From NCBI RefSeq assembly GCF_019578655.1, contig NC_063256.1, forward strand, positions 18,919,350 to 18,983,349: 64,000 nt of DNA, in the 5' to 3' direction. Under the pieces are notes generated by a model that saw only the letters and a list, made by a program, of their open reading frames with translations, ran no database searches and was not told where the DNA came from. Below, piece by piece: positions 10,781 through 22,345 of this stretch. The position numbers and the translations under genes were made by a program. The stretch comes from Ricinus communis. Its lineage: Eukaryota; Streptophyta; Magnoliopsida; Malpighiales; Euphorbiaceae. Positions within the stretch are counted from its first letter, which is position 1, and each line of letters opens with the position of its first letter.

Positions 10781-11179
10781 TGTGAATTAAGAGTCAAAGC
10801 TAAGTCATGGTCCAACTCCAAGTCAAGGGTTGAGTTCTACTCCAAGTCCAATTACAAGTTCAAAGGATCCATTATTCATCAAAGAAGATCTAATTATAAG
10901 AGCTAGAGCTAAAAGAATGAAGGAGGCCTTAAATGGGCTTATTCAATAAATTTGGGCCTCACCAACTTTAAAAATTAGAGTTATTCAAAGATTCAAGTTT
11001 CAATAACCTAATACAATATGTTGGGGCTTGAGAAAAGCTAGTTTGGGCCAAAATACTCATAAGGAAAAGGGGGGAACGAATTTCCATCAAGAGGAAACAA
11101 GGGAAAAGAAGCTTAAAGAGGAAACCAAGCTAGGCACCTCTTATGTGTGTGTTAAACCTACTAGGCGCCACTATTCTAA
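10781..11179 (+). repeat. 3' LTR of N1, truncated
   Basis: It starts TGTGAATTAAGAG and follows the 5' LTR of N1 closely up to ccactattctaaa at about 11179. The sequence then changes to the mobile-domain repeat. The remaining roughly 500 bp of LTR are missing, so no target-site duplication can be checked. Confidence 0.65.
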
Positions 11180-11239
11180 AGAGCCATTGATTTTGGAACC
11201 ACTTTTATTGATTTGGAAACTACGCCCGTTGATTTCATG

Positions 11240-12230
11240 ATTGTAGAGACCTAACTCTAGCTATTTTCCATTTTAGGAAACAATTTACCACTTCAAGTTA
11301 ATTCAATAATTTTCCACTTTGGGGTACTTTTAGTTAGAATTTCCTACCTTAAGGTGCGATCTGATTCGTTTGGTACCTTCTATAAGCTATACTGGTATTT
11401 GACCTGCTCAGGAACTAAAATGTAATTTTAATGGGTTAGGAACCAAACTTGTAATTTTTAGGGAACTTTCACTTCGAGATGCTAACTGGCCTTCTATATG
11501 TCTTTTGAGGATTTGTATCAATTCTTTTCAGACTAAAATGTGACTTTGATAGGTCGAGGACCTAAATGATAATATTGCCCTCTCCAAGATATGTCTATAT
11601 CCTTATATCCTCCATTCATTCACTTTATCTGTTCTTCTTCACTTTTCTCTCTAAAATTCTATTTCACTCTTTTTGTGATTTCTCTCGCATTTCTTAACCA
11701 AGTTTCATAAAATCAATCTTAAAATGGCGAGTTCCTCCTTAAGATTTGCTGGACGTACCCCAATTGCACCAAATTGGGAGTTTTCTCCTCCAATTTCTCA
11801 TCAAAATGACCTTGGGCTTTTGAAAGGAGAGGAAATCCCCCTTTTGGCAAAATTGAACATCCATGGGCATTTTAAGCCATCGGAGAGGTATTTTTCTAGC
11901 TTTAAATATTGTCTCTTATGACTTATGTACTAGATATACATGTTCCTTACCCAAAATATGGAAACAATTGTGAAAAATGTTAAAACATTTGTGTGCCCTA
12001 ACCTAGAGAGCAGATCGGCAGCATGAAGTGCCAATAGGCTTTGTGCAGTGCCGATCGACTCTGGACAGTCCGAATTGATCGTGCATAGGTTGAAAAGGGG
12101 TCTTCACAGATTCTTTTGCAAAAAGCCAACTAACAGACATAGACTTACCTTTTTAGTGTCTCTTTATACGTACATTATGTTTAATACTTAAGCATTTGGC
12201 TTTTTAGGGTGACATTGTGTCGATCCAGTT
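11240..12230 (+). repeat. Gene-like repeat P, copy 1 (promoter, exon 1, intron)
   Basis: This stretch is similar along its length to 17040-18225. It covers an upstream region, a TATA-rich stretch (about 11590-11615), a CT-rich leader, a first coding exon at 11724 and an intron containing cgatcggct-type motifs. The two copies differ by many substitutions but keep the ATG, donor (gagaggtatttt) and acceptor (tttttagggtgac). Confidence 0.65.
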
Positions 12231-13019
12231 TGCTAGCTCTGTCCAATCTAGGATTGGAGATTCCGGCTTTTATCACTTTGTAGCTATGCTCTCGTCAATC
12301 ACTAGCAAGACTGACCACACCTTTGTCCATGCCTTTTTCGAGAGGTGGATGGATACTACTCACACCTTGTACACCCTTGTCGGTGAGGTGACACTCTCCT
12401 CTCTTTCCTTTGTTGGTATCACGGACATTGATTTCTCCAGCATGCTCATGCCCTTTGATGATGCAATTCGTAATCAATGCTTCATCATCTGGGAGCACTT
12501 CATCAGTGATTTTGTGACATCCTAGCTAGAGAAGTGGTTCGATGAGGGCCGAAAGTGGATGTCGGGGCAAGGATAAGATGCCTAGACAAGAAGCAGCGGG
12601 ACTATCTATCTGCACCTTACGACTTTCCCTCGCTTCAGTTGTTGGGGCTCGAGCAACAGCGTATTAGTGGAGTGGGCTCATATTCATGTGCACCGCATGT
12701 GAATTAGCGCCTTGACCTAGGACAAGGTAACAAAATTTATTAGTCATATTCATGCTTTGTTTATATAGTTGCTTAGCTTTCTAGTTTATAAATTCAAGGT
12801 GATTGGCTAGGGGAGTGCTGTCAGTGGGACTCCTACATGCTTTCTGCAGTTGACCTTGAGCAGAGAAGGATCCTATTAACCAGACTTGCCTGTTAGGCGT
12901 GGTACCTAGGAGAGAGGATCTATGGGTAGGAGCGAGGTCCTAGCAGGCGGGTTCCTTTATCCCTCAACTATTGGGGGTTGTGCCTTTAGACAATGATGTC
13001 ATGGCTCAGGTACCTTTTC
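11724..13019 (+). pseudogene. Plant-mobile-domain-like gene, decayed (copy 1)
   Basis: Exon 1 (ATG 11724 to the donor near 11889) begins MASSSLRFAG. Exon 2 follows the acceptor near 12208 and is open to 12525. It contains FFERWMDTTHTLYTLVGEVT, which resembles the E-R-W-x-x-x-T-H-T-F/Y hallmark of the plant mobile domain family (aminotransferase-like PMD) carried by some Mutator-like and other plant transposons. Later blocks (12530-12720, 12830-13010 with WYLGER) look like further exons with stops. Family assignment rests on the short hallmark only. It could be a captured host gene or a transposon gene. Confidence 0.5.
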
Positions 13020-13079
13020 CTGGACTTACTTAGAATTATTTTTTTCGCTTCCCGCTTTTCTAACCATTTTATTTATAGT

Positions 13080-14235
13080 TCCTCCACCAGGCTCCTACTA
13101 TTCGTGAGCCGACCAAGAGGCAATTTGACCGATGTTCCAGGCCTTCCCACATAATGGGTTCTAATAGTGCTGCCTCCGAGGCACCTCTTATAGCCACGTC
13201 TAATGTGGTTCTGGGAGTGTTTTATTCCCTCAAAATTTGATGGTTTTCATCATTTGCACTTAGAGCATTGCCTTCCTCCATAATTTATTCTGAGCACTTG
13301 CACACATGTAAGTTACTTTCACTTTTGTGTTTTCACTTCTCCTTTCTCGTCTAAAGTTAGTGACATATTATGTAAATAATCATACAGGTTTAGAGAGACC
13401 AGTTTTAGTACGTCCATCAATTGGTCGGCACCTTGAGGAGGCAATTCTTTGTCCTTGGCAAGGATTGGAGGGTAAGAAAATGATGCAATATAAAATGTAT
13501 GCATGTATTCATCTATGAAAAACACTAACTAATCTCCTTTCAAGTTTTCATTAGAAGGACCATAAGGGCTTGTAGGGGCAAGTGGATTACCGGAAGTAAT
13601 AGATAGACACTCAGCATTATCGAATCAATACTCTAACACTTTAGTTATCGACCTTGCGGCCCTAGGGGATGGACACCGACTCGGACGATGGAATGGGGAA
13701 TTAAGGAGAAAACCCCGACTTTTGATCTTTATTACTAGTACTTTCCCATCCGATACTACTTATAATTTTGACCTTTAGAACCTTTATAGAACTTTTGACT
13801 TCAAGGATATATAAAATTATTGGTTTCAGCCTTCCATTTTGCTTATTTCTCTTTATTCTTGCATTTGTATGACCTTATATGCAACAAAAATCGTAAAAAT
13901 GCCTAAAAGACCGTCAGAATTGGCCAAAAATTGGACTAGTAGGCCACACAATCGATCGGCTATTTGCTTGTCCGATTCAGCTCTATGGATAACCGATTAG
14001 TTATGCATTGTGCTGATCGGCTCTACAGTTGCAGAGTCCAACTCGGGCACTTATTTGAGGCCTATTTATACCTATGAGCCTCCTTACTTCCTCACATGTG
14101 ATTCTACACTTTAAAAAGCCAAAAATATATCCCAAAAGAGGGCCAAAAGCCTACAAACTCTCCTTAAATCCCTAATAGGTGATGATTGGATTAAACTTAG
14201 GAAATTCCATTTGATTATGGGTTTCTCCATTATGC
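13080..14235 (+). other. Non-coding stretch between gene-like fragments
   Basis: A short Pro/Arg-rich remnant (13080-13200) may be a last exon of the gene-like repeat. Beyond it I find only AT-rich sequence, short unsupported frames, and degenerate cgatcggct motifs at about 13950-14040 like those in the intron of repeat P. Weak TATA-like and CT-rich sequence precedes the next fragment. Confidence 0.35.
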
Positions 14236-14711
14236 TGTCAACTTTTGATACCTAAAGGACCATGTCTTTAGATTAAACGAGCAAGAGTTGTGCCCTATGA
14301 TTGAAGAATTCTCTGCTATTCTTGGAGTTCCCATGGATTCTGCTAATCTTATTGCCTTGCCAAAACTGAATGAACCTTTTCTTGGCAAACTAATCGAATT
14401 GATCGACATGCCCCCAACTGAGGTACTTTCTGATTCTGTTGGTAAGTACATTACCCTTACTTTACTGATCTCTTACTATGAAAAGAAGGAAAGGGGCACA
14501 CCATCCTGATTCGAATGCTGGGCTTTTGCCTTTATGCTTAATTTCTACTGATTTCTCCCTAGGGAGAGGGAGATATCAGTATTGTTGGCATTATTGACCA
14601 GATAGAGCATAGAGCAAATCCAATTCTAGTCGTCTTGGCTGAAACCATCATTGGGTTACACATATGTACAAAATCCATCAATGGTTTGGTGGCAACCTCA
14701 TTCTCTTATAG
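14236..14711 (+). pseudogene. DUF7745-like spliced fragment
   Basis: The frame at 14250-14440 (VFRLNEQELCPMIEEFSAIL, ending IDMPPTEVL) is followed by a consensus donor ggtaagtac (14440). After an intron with acceptor ctccctag near 14563, the frame continues as GDISIVGIIDQIEHRANPIL to a donor at about 14711. Residues of the type L-C-P-x-I-E-E-F-x-A-L-L and N-P-x-x-x-x-L-A-E-T recall the DUF7745 family of plant transposon-associated proteins. No start exon with certainty and no downstream exon found. Confidence 0.4.
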
Positions 14712-14762
14712 GGTATGCAACCAAATCTCTTTTCTTTTACTATTTATTTTTCTCCTTAGTTT

Positions 14763-14910
14763 TTGGCTAAGCCACCCTGTCGGGTTTTCAACTTAGCAGG
14801 CTTTCTGTCTTAACTTTTACCTAAGCCACCCTTTCAGGTTTTTGACTTAGCAGACTTTATTTTTGCCTAAGCTGCCCTTTCACGTTTTTAGCTTAGCTTA
14901 TTTTTCTTCC
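14763..14910 (+). repeat. Three imperfect tandem units of about 50 bp
   Basis: Each unit contains ctaagccaccct or a close variant, then a gttttt run, then acttagcagactt or variant. The ctaag and cttag ends can pair, so each unit could form a hairpin. Located in the putative intron after the DUF7745-like exon. Confidence 0.5.
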
Positions 14911-14929
14911 TACACATTTAAGTGGTCAT

Positions 14930-17039
14930 AATGCATTGCTAGATGCCAATCTTGATCTATGAATATGGACTAAGTTACATTAGAGAATTAACATTGAATT
15001 AAGGAGTTTAATACATAATCCATATTCATTGCCAACATGTTAGGAACCTTTTGGGTCACACAATAATAGGTTATAAGTGAGGATTAAAATGAGCCTTTAT
15101 GCTTTGGGCTTAAACTCATATATATTTGGCCTAATCAAAGTTTAATTAATTAAGAGCTAATGGGCCTATGATGGGTTTATTATCCATGGATTAGTTCTTA
15201 TATTAATTAAAGTCCATTTAGGATTACAAAGCCCGACTTAAAGTAAGTCAAGGTTTTATGGAAATCCTAAACCTATAAGGACTTTGATTAAAGGCCATAA
15301 ATATAGAAAGAGATGCATATAGGGCGGTAAAGATTAAGGAAGAAGGTTTGTGGCACATCTAAGAAAGAAAAATATTTTCTTTAAGATACATACTGTGGGC
15401 GGCGATTTCGGGCATGCACCTAAGTGTCTTTAGCGACTACGGCATTGTAAGGCTTTTCAACCTAATCAGGAACATGCTAATTAGTCACTAAGACCAGCGT
15501 AGAGATCGGAGTCGCCACCTAGGTAATCGCCGGCACACTTTTACTAATGAGTGGCATTTCTCATATTTCATAAGCAAGCTTATGCCATAAATCTAGAGAT
15601 TGATTCTTAAGCCTATTTCCTTTTTTTATGTATATTAGTCTTTAATTTTATTGTTTAACAAATTATTCTCTACAAACACCTACAGTTCATACATAGGCAT
15701 ACTAAATAACACAGATAATTTACCTAGGTCTACCCATTTTATTCAAGCCCAACCCATAATTTGAGTTAGTTTATTTTACAAATTAATTATGTATATAGCC
15801 CATCTGGTCTAGTCCAATTATAAATTATGCTTTTTGATTTTCAGCCTTTAGGCCTAATGGACTACTTATTATGATAAGGCACGTTCTATATTACCCTAAG
15901 ACATGCCAAGGCCTATTAAGTCTACTTCAATTTTAGACTTTAAGCCCAATACATGTTGATTAGCCTATTAGACTACAATTTTCATGTTGGGTCCCATTTT
16001 AGCCATAAATCTATATGGCCCATTTTAGTTAATCAATCACATAACACATATTTAATCATATAGAAGCAAAAAAAATAAACAAAATAAGATGTAGGAAATA
16101 AATCTAACTACCAGCTTACAACTAAAATTGCGTAAGAAAAAGCCCTAAAATCTAATACAGTACTCAAAACTGATAAAAATACATCAAAAGTCGACAAAAA
16201 GCCAAAAATTAGGATAAAAAGTCATAGAGCCGATTGATATTGGACGTAGAGTCAATCAGTATTCAACTTGTCAGTGTATTCCTCGCGTCCCTAGAGCCGA
16301 TTTTCACATGCATGGGGGGTAAAAATTGATTAGATATGAAAGAAATAAGATAGAAACAACATAAATCAATCAATTGATCAAATACGCTAAAAACTAATAC
16401 AAAACCTTAGAAACTAAGAAGTACAATAAATAAATTTAGCAGATTAATCAAATAATCTTATTAAATATGTTTAATTATTGAATCATAATGAAAACATAAA
16501 TCTAATCATTAATCATATGCATGCAACTAATCAGATTCAAAACCCTTATTGACAATTTTATCAAATTCAGAATCCTAATTTTCTTATTATCTAATTTCAA
16601 AACACAATAAATTAAAAACATGCAAATTCATAAGAAACCCTAATCTCATCATTTTAACCATAAAAATAAAACCATAACAGTAATCCTAATCATGTTTCTA
16701 AAAGGATAAAATAGTAAATAACAGAATCAAAAAAACCAATTTAGGATGATGATGGATGCATGTTTATGGGAACTCTCAAGTTGTCACCGTAGTTGATGGT
16801 TTTGTGAGCCTTAAGTGATGAAGATGCAGTTGAATCAAAAACTAGTTGGGAATCTAGTGTAGATGTGATGTTGAAGACTTTCTTCAGCTTTCCTTTCTTT
16901 TCTCAGGTTGAGGGCTTGTTATTCACTGCTTAGGAGGCTCGCATTGTTTAAGTTGAGGACTTAGCCTACTATTTCGAACCACGAAACTGATTTTTGTTGG
17001 ATGCCGTCCTCAACCATGCCCATTGATTTAATATTCGTA
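14930..17039 (+). other. Unassigned AT-rich region
   Basis: No ORF of substance. 15060-15400 looks like an LTR or promoter (many short gggcct/aagccc words, TATA-like ataaatatag near 15298). 15395-15550 contains agatcggagtcgccacc, a phrase common near Tat/Ogre-type retrotransposon starts (reverse orientation). 16200-16320 has two gagccgatt motifs. 16740-17030 contains nothing I can name. Confidence 0.3.
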
Positions 17040-18225
17040 AAGACTTTCCTCTAGCTCTTTCACCACTTTGAGTCAATTCAGTAATTTTTTACTTTTGGGT
17101 ACTTTCTATTAGAATTTCCCGCCTCAGGGTACAATTTGATTCATTTTGATGCTTTTTGGAAGCTATACTAATATTCGACCTATTCAAGGACTAAAGTGTA
17201 ATTTTGATAGGTCAGGGACCAAACTTGTAATTTTCAAAAATTCCTGCCTCAGGAGTGCTAACTGGGCTTCTATGTGTCTTCTACGGATTTGCACCAACTT
17301 TTTTGGACTAAGATGTGACATTGATAGTCAGGGACCTAAATGACATTTTTGCCCCCTTTCAAGACATATAAGTAGCCTTATATCCATACTTCATTCACTT
17401 TATCCATTTTTCTTCAATTTTCTCTCAAATCTCTTTTTCATTCAATTTGTGATTTCATCTTCATTTCACAACCAAACTTCACAAAATCAGTTTTGAAATG
17501 GCAAGCTCTTCCTCAAGATTTGCTGGATGTAACCAAATTGCACCGAATTGGGAGTTTTCTGCTCTAATTTCTCACCCAAATGATCTTAGGCTTGTGAAAG
17601 GAGAAGAAATTGTCCTTTTAGCAAAATTGAATACCCAACACGCATTTCTAGCCATTAGAGAGGTATTTTCTTGGCTTAAACTTTATTTCCTTCAACTTAT
17701 AGACTTGAAATACATATTATTTATCCAAAAATTAGAAGAAAGTATAAAAAATCCATGTGCCCTAGCTTGTAAAGCCCATCAGTTTTGTGCAGTGCCAATC
17801 GGCTATGCACACAGTCAATCAGCTCTGCACAGTGCCGATCTATGACAGCCTGGCCGAGAGAGCGGTTCGACGAGGGCAGGAAGTGGACGCCAGGTCAAAG
17901 ATAGGATGCCTGGGCAAGGATAGGGGACCTCCTTGGAAGTTCTGGAACCCGCCAAAGGGATAAAACTGCTAGGCCGGTGGGGGCCAAAGTGGACAATATC
18001 TCATGTTATCTGGTTCCGAGTCGTTACACGATTAGTTCTGTGCAGAGTCAATCGGCTTTTTGCACAGTCCAAATCGACCATGCACAGGGCAAATGAGGGT
18101 TTCCAGGGGTTTTTTTTACAAAAAATAACAACTAATAGACATATACTTACGTGTTTAGGGTGGTATGCACATTATGTTTAATACCTGTGTATTTGGCTTT
18201 TTAGGGTGACATTGTGGCGTCTTCT
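17040..18225 (+). repeat. Gene-like repeat P, copy 2
   Basis: Diverged copy of 11240-12230 with a TATA box at 17367 (tataag), CT-rich leader, ATG at 17498 and conserved donor near 17670. The intron is interrupted at 17841-18040 by GC-rich sequence resembling the exon at 12530-12590 of copy 1 (agcggttcgacgaggg-like), then resumes. It ends at the acceptor region tttttagggtgacattgtgg, where an A-type LTR fragment takes over, so exon 2 is lost. Confidence 0.6.
17498..17671 (+). pseudogene. Exon 1 of mobile-domain-like gene, copy 2
   Basis: Translates as MASSSSRFAGCNQIAPNWEF and continues about 58 codons to a donor, parallel to the copy at 11724. The reading frame is kept in both copies despite divergence, suggesting it was once coding. 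No downstream exon remains because sequence beyond about 18225 is replaced by LTR DNA. Reading through the intron gives a longer frame to 17845 that is not supported. Confidence 0.45.
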
Positions 18226-18372
18226 ACCTCTAATACCTTAGGTTTGATAGTTTAATATACTTGAAGGGTCTAAGGTTTCCATTAATCTGGTTCTAGATAG
18301 ATCTTGGGCAATAAAATCAAACTTGCATACGAGTTTAATTCCTTGATATAGGTTAGGTTAGTATCAATAATA
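18226..18372 (+). repeat. A-type LTR end fragment
   Basis: Matches the last 150 bp of the A2 5' LTR (51285-51435), including tggcgtcttctacctctaat and the aggttaggtt end. No PBS follows. It fuses to a minus-oriented fragment of repeat R at 18385-18460 (gctcagtagcctcaagtatt, as at 6865). Confidence 0.6.
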
Positions 18373-18689
18373 CCGAATTAATATGCTCAGTAGCCTCAAG
18401 TATTCAATTGCATGCGGTTTCTATAACTTGAAAGCCCTCATTCCATAAGAAAAATAAATGAGAATCTAAGTATGAATAAATAAATAAATAAAGAATAATG
18501 AATAAACTAAAATTAAATCATGAACCAAAAAGGAGTTAAGTGATCAACAACTCTCAAAGTCCTAAAATTTATAAGCCAACTTAACGAAAACAAGGAAAAG
18601 TTTGCATGGGCCTACTTAATAACAGTCCAGCCCATATTACTTCATTATATGCATCCCAAACATCAAAATACTCACATCCCCACTTGTAT

Positions 18690-19290
18690 TAAGTAGAAGT
18701 TAAAAGTTGAATGATAATTGGTATTTTTACCTTAAAGCTTGTTTGCTTTGTCTTTATGTTCTTGTGTAGAATGCATGTGTAAGAAACATTCAAGTAGATT
18801 GATCATATTCTTCTGGAGTGTTTCAAAATTGGGATTTAGGAACAAGTTTTCTAAATTCTAATTCTTAATAATCTTTCTAAGTATTCTATTTTCTAAACTT
18901 TCTTAGGGGTTGAACCAAATTGGTTCTTGGGGTTTTCATGTCAATGTGTTGGGGTCCGCAATTTAAAAAGGGTTCTCAAGCTTATTTATGAAGTTCCATA
19001 TCATTTAGGAATTAGGTTTATTTATTTCTCTATATAAACTAAGTGTAGCCACAAACAGGTTACTTACAAAGATGATCAAGAATTAGAATTTAGAAAACTT
19101 GTCCCTAGAAAAATTGTCCCTAAATCCCAATTTCGAAACACTACAGAAGAAGATGATCAATCTACTTGAATGTTTCTTAAGCATGCATTCTACACAAGAA
19201 CAGAAAGACAAAGCAAACAGCTCTAAGGTTTAATAACCAATTATCATTCAACTTTTAACTTCAACTTAATTCCATATCAAAATTCATACT
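18690..19290. repeat. Inverted pair of D-type LTR fragments
   Basis: 18690-19003 is the 3' third of a D-type LTR in plus orientation, ending ttccatatca. 19062-19290 is the same part in minus orientation. The arms 18713-18905 and 19066-19254 pair over about 190 bp with good identity, separated by roughly 160 bp that includes a 45-bp piece of N1-type LTR (19009-19053). A transcript across it would fold back on itself. Confidence 0.65.
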
Positions 19291-19558
19291 AGCCAATATA
19301 AGCTAAGTTTTAAAAATTTCAGTTGTATAACACTACACAATACATGCTTCTTTGAGTTGTTTTTGGGTGAGATTTGCTTAAGAACATAAAGAACTAAGCT
19401 TTGAGTGGTGTGAGGAGCACCTTGTGTGATTTCATTAATTTGAGTGCAAATACGAGTGATCACCCCCATTATTGAGTGTAAACACGTGAGGGAGTGTTGT
19501 GAGGTCCTTTATTATATTTATTTATTGTTTTTTTGTTATTAACTCTTAAATTGCAGCA

Positions 19559-20620
19559 ATGTCAAACCAAAGCAATGCTCATAATGAGAGTGATAATGAG
19601 AATGCAAGGCCACCTAACGCTCAAACTAGAGAATTTGAACGATTATAAAAGGCAATAATGGAGATCAATGATTCCATCGAAAGAATGAACTTGCACAAGA
19701 ATGCAATATTCAAACGTCTAGAGCAAAGACTACCACCTATTGATGAAGGTAATAGAGAAGTTCGAAGATAGATGAACTAAGGTGGTTATGAACCTAACTT
19801 AGATGGGATTAGTCAAGAGTATGGTATGGACTATGAAGAGGATGACAATGCCACTCTTGCTAGAATAGACCAAAATAGAGGCAATGGAAAAGCTTAACAT
19901 TACCCAATTTTTAGTGAGGATAAGAACCTTCTTATCGTTATGAACTGTCTTAGTAAGGATAAAAACGTATAGCTTACCATTACCGAATTTTTAGATTATG
20001 CATAGCTTGATGGGATCAATTGGTGACTAGTAGGAGAAAGAATTTGGAGTACCCTATTGATACTTGGTATGACCTTAAATCATTTATGAGAAAAAGGTTT
20101 GTACTTAAGCATTACCAAAGGGAGCTTGTTCAAAACTTCAAGTTCTCAAACAAGGCAGTAAGAGTGTTGAAGATTACTACAAGGAGATAGAGATGATAAT
20201 GACTACAGCTAACATAGATGGGGACATAGAGGCTACCATGGCACATTTCTTGGCTGGTCTAGACAAAGATGTAGTTGACCGAGTGGATTTGCAACCATAT
20301 ACAGAGTTAGAAGAGATGGTACACATTGGTATCAAGGTGGAAAAGCAACTCTAAAGAAGAGGGATAGCAAGGTGTGTTTCTAAACCCTATTCTAATAGTA
20401 ATAATTGGAGAAAGGATGTCAATGGTAATTATAAGGGTGGAAACAAGGCTGCCTATGATAGTACAAAGGGGGAGGATGTTTCAGTTTCTAAAGGGGATGC
20501 TAAAATCAAAGCTTCTAAGGATAGAAATAGAGACATTAAGTGTTGGAAGTGTCAAGGTGTAGGTCATATTAGTAAAGAGTGCCCTAATAGGAGGACTACG
20601 ACCATACGAAATGGTGAGGT
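19559..20620 (+). pseudogene. gag: gag of Reina-like A3
   Basis: ATG 19559 (MSNQSNAHNESDNEN) directly after ttgcagca, the same context as in A1. The N-terminus is acidic, with stops near 19646 and 19769. The gag core appears around 20170-20350 (YYKEIEMIMTTANIDGDIEA, then ELEEMVHIGIKVEKQL). A CCHC zinc knuckle, C-W-K-C-x4-G-H-x4-C, lies at 20541-20582 and would bind element RNA. Several frame breaks between 19900 and 20170 make it non-functional. Confidence 0.7.
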
Positions 20621-21044
20621 AGTGACGAATGATGAAGAGAGCAACAATAAGAGTAGTAGTGATGATGAAGGTGATGAGATGCTCGAATTGGAAGATGGTA
20701 GTGATGGGACTATTGAGGAGCCAATTAGAGGAGATATACTTGTCACAAGGCATACTCTTAATACGCAAATGAAGGAGGATTTTCAAGAGCAACAAAGGGA
20801 CAACGTGTTTCACATAAGATGTCGTATCCAAGGCAAGGCATGTATTATGATCATTGATAGTGGGAGTTGTACTAATGTTGTGAGTACTCTCTTGGTTAGT
20901 AGATTGGGGCTGCCTACCATACTCCACCCTTGTCCTTTCAATCTTCAATGGCTTAATGATTATGGTGAGGTTAAGGTAAACAAGCAAGCAATTATTTCCT
21001 TTTTTATTGGTAAATATCATGATGAGGTATTGTGTGGTGTAGTG
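20621..21044 (+). pseudogene. pol: Aspartic protease of A3, truncated
   Basis: An acidic linker is followed by the retropepsin-like block MIIDSGSCTNVVS (catalytic D-S-G at 20856-20864) and VKVNKQAIISFFIGKYHDEV. It is open to 21044, where the D-type LTR interrupts it exactly before the conserved PMHAGH-like segment seen at 47050. The minus strand here has an open frame of 240 codons that is only the complement of this gene. Confidence 0.7.
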
Positions 21045-21981
21045 TGATATGAACCAAACTAGCACAACAAATCCTACTCCAATAATGAGTCTTGGTGATG
21101 CAAATCCTACTAGCTCAAGGAATTCTAATCTAATAAGCAGTCCTGACTCAACTAGGAATCCTAATCCTACAAGGAGTCCTAATGATATTAGGAGTTCAAG
21201 CAATAAAAAGGGAATCCTAAATCAACCAGGAATCCTAATTCAACGAGTAGTCCTAGTTCGATTCAAATTGCAAGTTAATAAGCTTATCCAAGACATTTAG
21301 GCTAAAGACACATCAAAGCTTAAAGAATTGGATTTAAGTTCAAGGCTCATTAATCTAATTTAGTTTATTGGGCTTGAATAAATCTAATTGAGCTTAAAAT
21401 GACCAAAGAAGATGAATTGGAGCATATGAAGACTTTGGGCCTAACTTGGCTTATATTTTGAGGCCCACCTATAAGACTTATGTAAATTAGGGTTTTATGG
21501 CTTATTTTGGGCGGCGACACTTGTAATTTATCCTAGTTAGGAATTTTTTTAAGTTATCTTTCTTAGTTAGGAAGGTTATCTTTATCATAAATCACATGTA
21601 AATCCGTATTAGTAAAGATTTAGGGTTTTTAAGGCCTATATAAGGCTAGTATGAATTCTGATGTGATTAATTAAGTTGAATTTAAGTAATAATTGGTTAT
21701 TAAACCTAAAAGCTAGTTTGCTTTTGTCTTTGTATTCTTGTGTAGAATGCATGCTTAAGAAACATTCAAGTAGATTGGTCATCTTCTTGTGAAGTGTTTT
21801 GAAATTGGGATTTAAGAACAAGTTTTCTAAATTCTAATTCTTGATCATCTTTCTAACAAATTTATTTTCTAACCTTTCTTAGGGGTTGAACTAAATTGGT
21901 TCTTGGGGTTTTCATGTTAATGTGTTGGGGGTCCACAAATCAAAAGGGGTTCTCAACCTTATTCATGGAGGTTCCATATCA
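21045..21981 (+). repeat. D-type LTR, 5' LTR of element D
   Basis: TGATATGAACC ... CCATATCA, 937 bp, inserted into the A3 protease and followed by a PBS. U3 begins with degenerate 18-bp repeats (21060-21265). TATATAAG lies at 21637-21644 within aaggcctatataaggctagt. Related LTRs are at 6934-8169, 18690-19003 and 50134-51023. Confidence 0.75.
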
Positions 21982-21983
21982 TT

Positions 21984-21995
21984 TGGTATCAGAGC
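21984..21995 (+). other. Primer-binding site of element D
   Basis: TGGTATCAGAGC, exact complement-type match to initiator Met tRNA PBS, two bases after the LTR end. Confidence 0.8.
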
Positions 21996-22345
21996 TTTGG
22001 CTCTAGATCAGGTTTTATCCTTTCATGTTTTCATTAGTCAATTCTGATTTCTTGTGTTTCTTTGTTCTTTCTTTTAATTCAATTCTTGTTATTAGTTCTT
22101 TGTTTAAGTCAATTGTTAGAGTTCTAAAATTAAAAAAAAAATGTTGTAGTATTTTAATTTTTTTCTTTTTGTTCTTCATTCATTAAGATTAGTTATTCTC
22201 CATTACATCTTATTCTTACATTTTTTATTGTGTTTTGGCTTAAGCTTGTTCATTAATTTTAGTTTTGTCTTCTTCTTGTGTCATTTAATTCTGATTTATT
22301 TTGAGTGTTAAACACACGAGTTATATGTTGAGAGATGTTTTAGTA
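21996..22345 (+). other. Leader of element D, truncated
   Basis: T-rich leader ending with gagtgttaaacacacgag (22303-22320), the phrase that precedes gag in related elements. It then switches to minus-strand pararetrovirus sequence at about 22346. No coding region of element D remains. Confidence 0.5.

Larger units (their letters stand above)
19291..21044 (+). mobile_element. Reina-like element A3, 5' leader to protease
   Basis: Leader with gagtgtaaacac at 19466, then gag and protease, cut by the D-type LTR at 21045. Pol and both LTRs are missing. Gag and protease match elements A1 and A2 block by block. Confidence 0.7.

Noticed and set aside
15395..15550. Tat/Ogre-type primer-binding site in reverse orientation
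   Set aside because: gatcggagtcgccacc resembles sequence near such elements, but no LTR end or gag lies in the right place.
20481..21203. 240-codon open frame on the minus strand
   Set aside because: It is the complement of the A3 gag-protease and D-type LTR start; the plus strand has zinc knuckle and D-S-G protease motifs, and the minus translation is hydrophobic, low-complexity sequence without family features.
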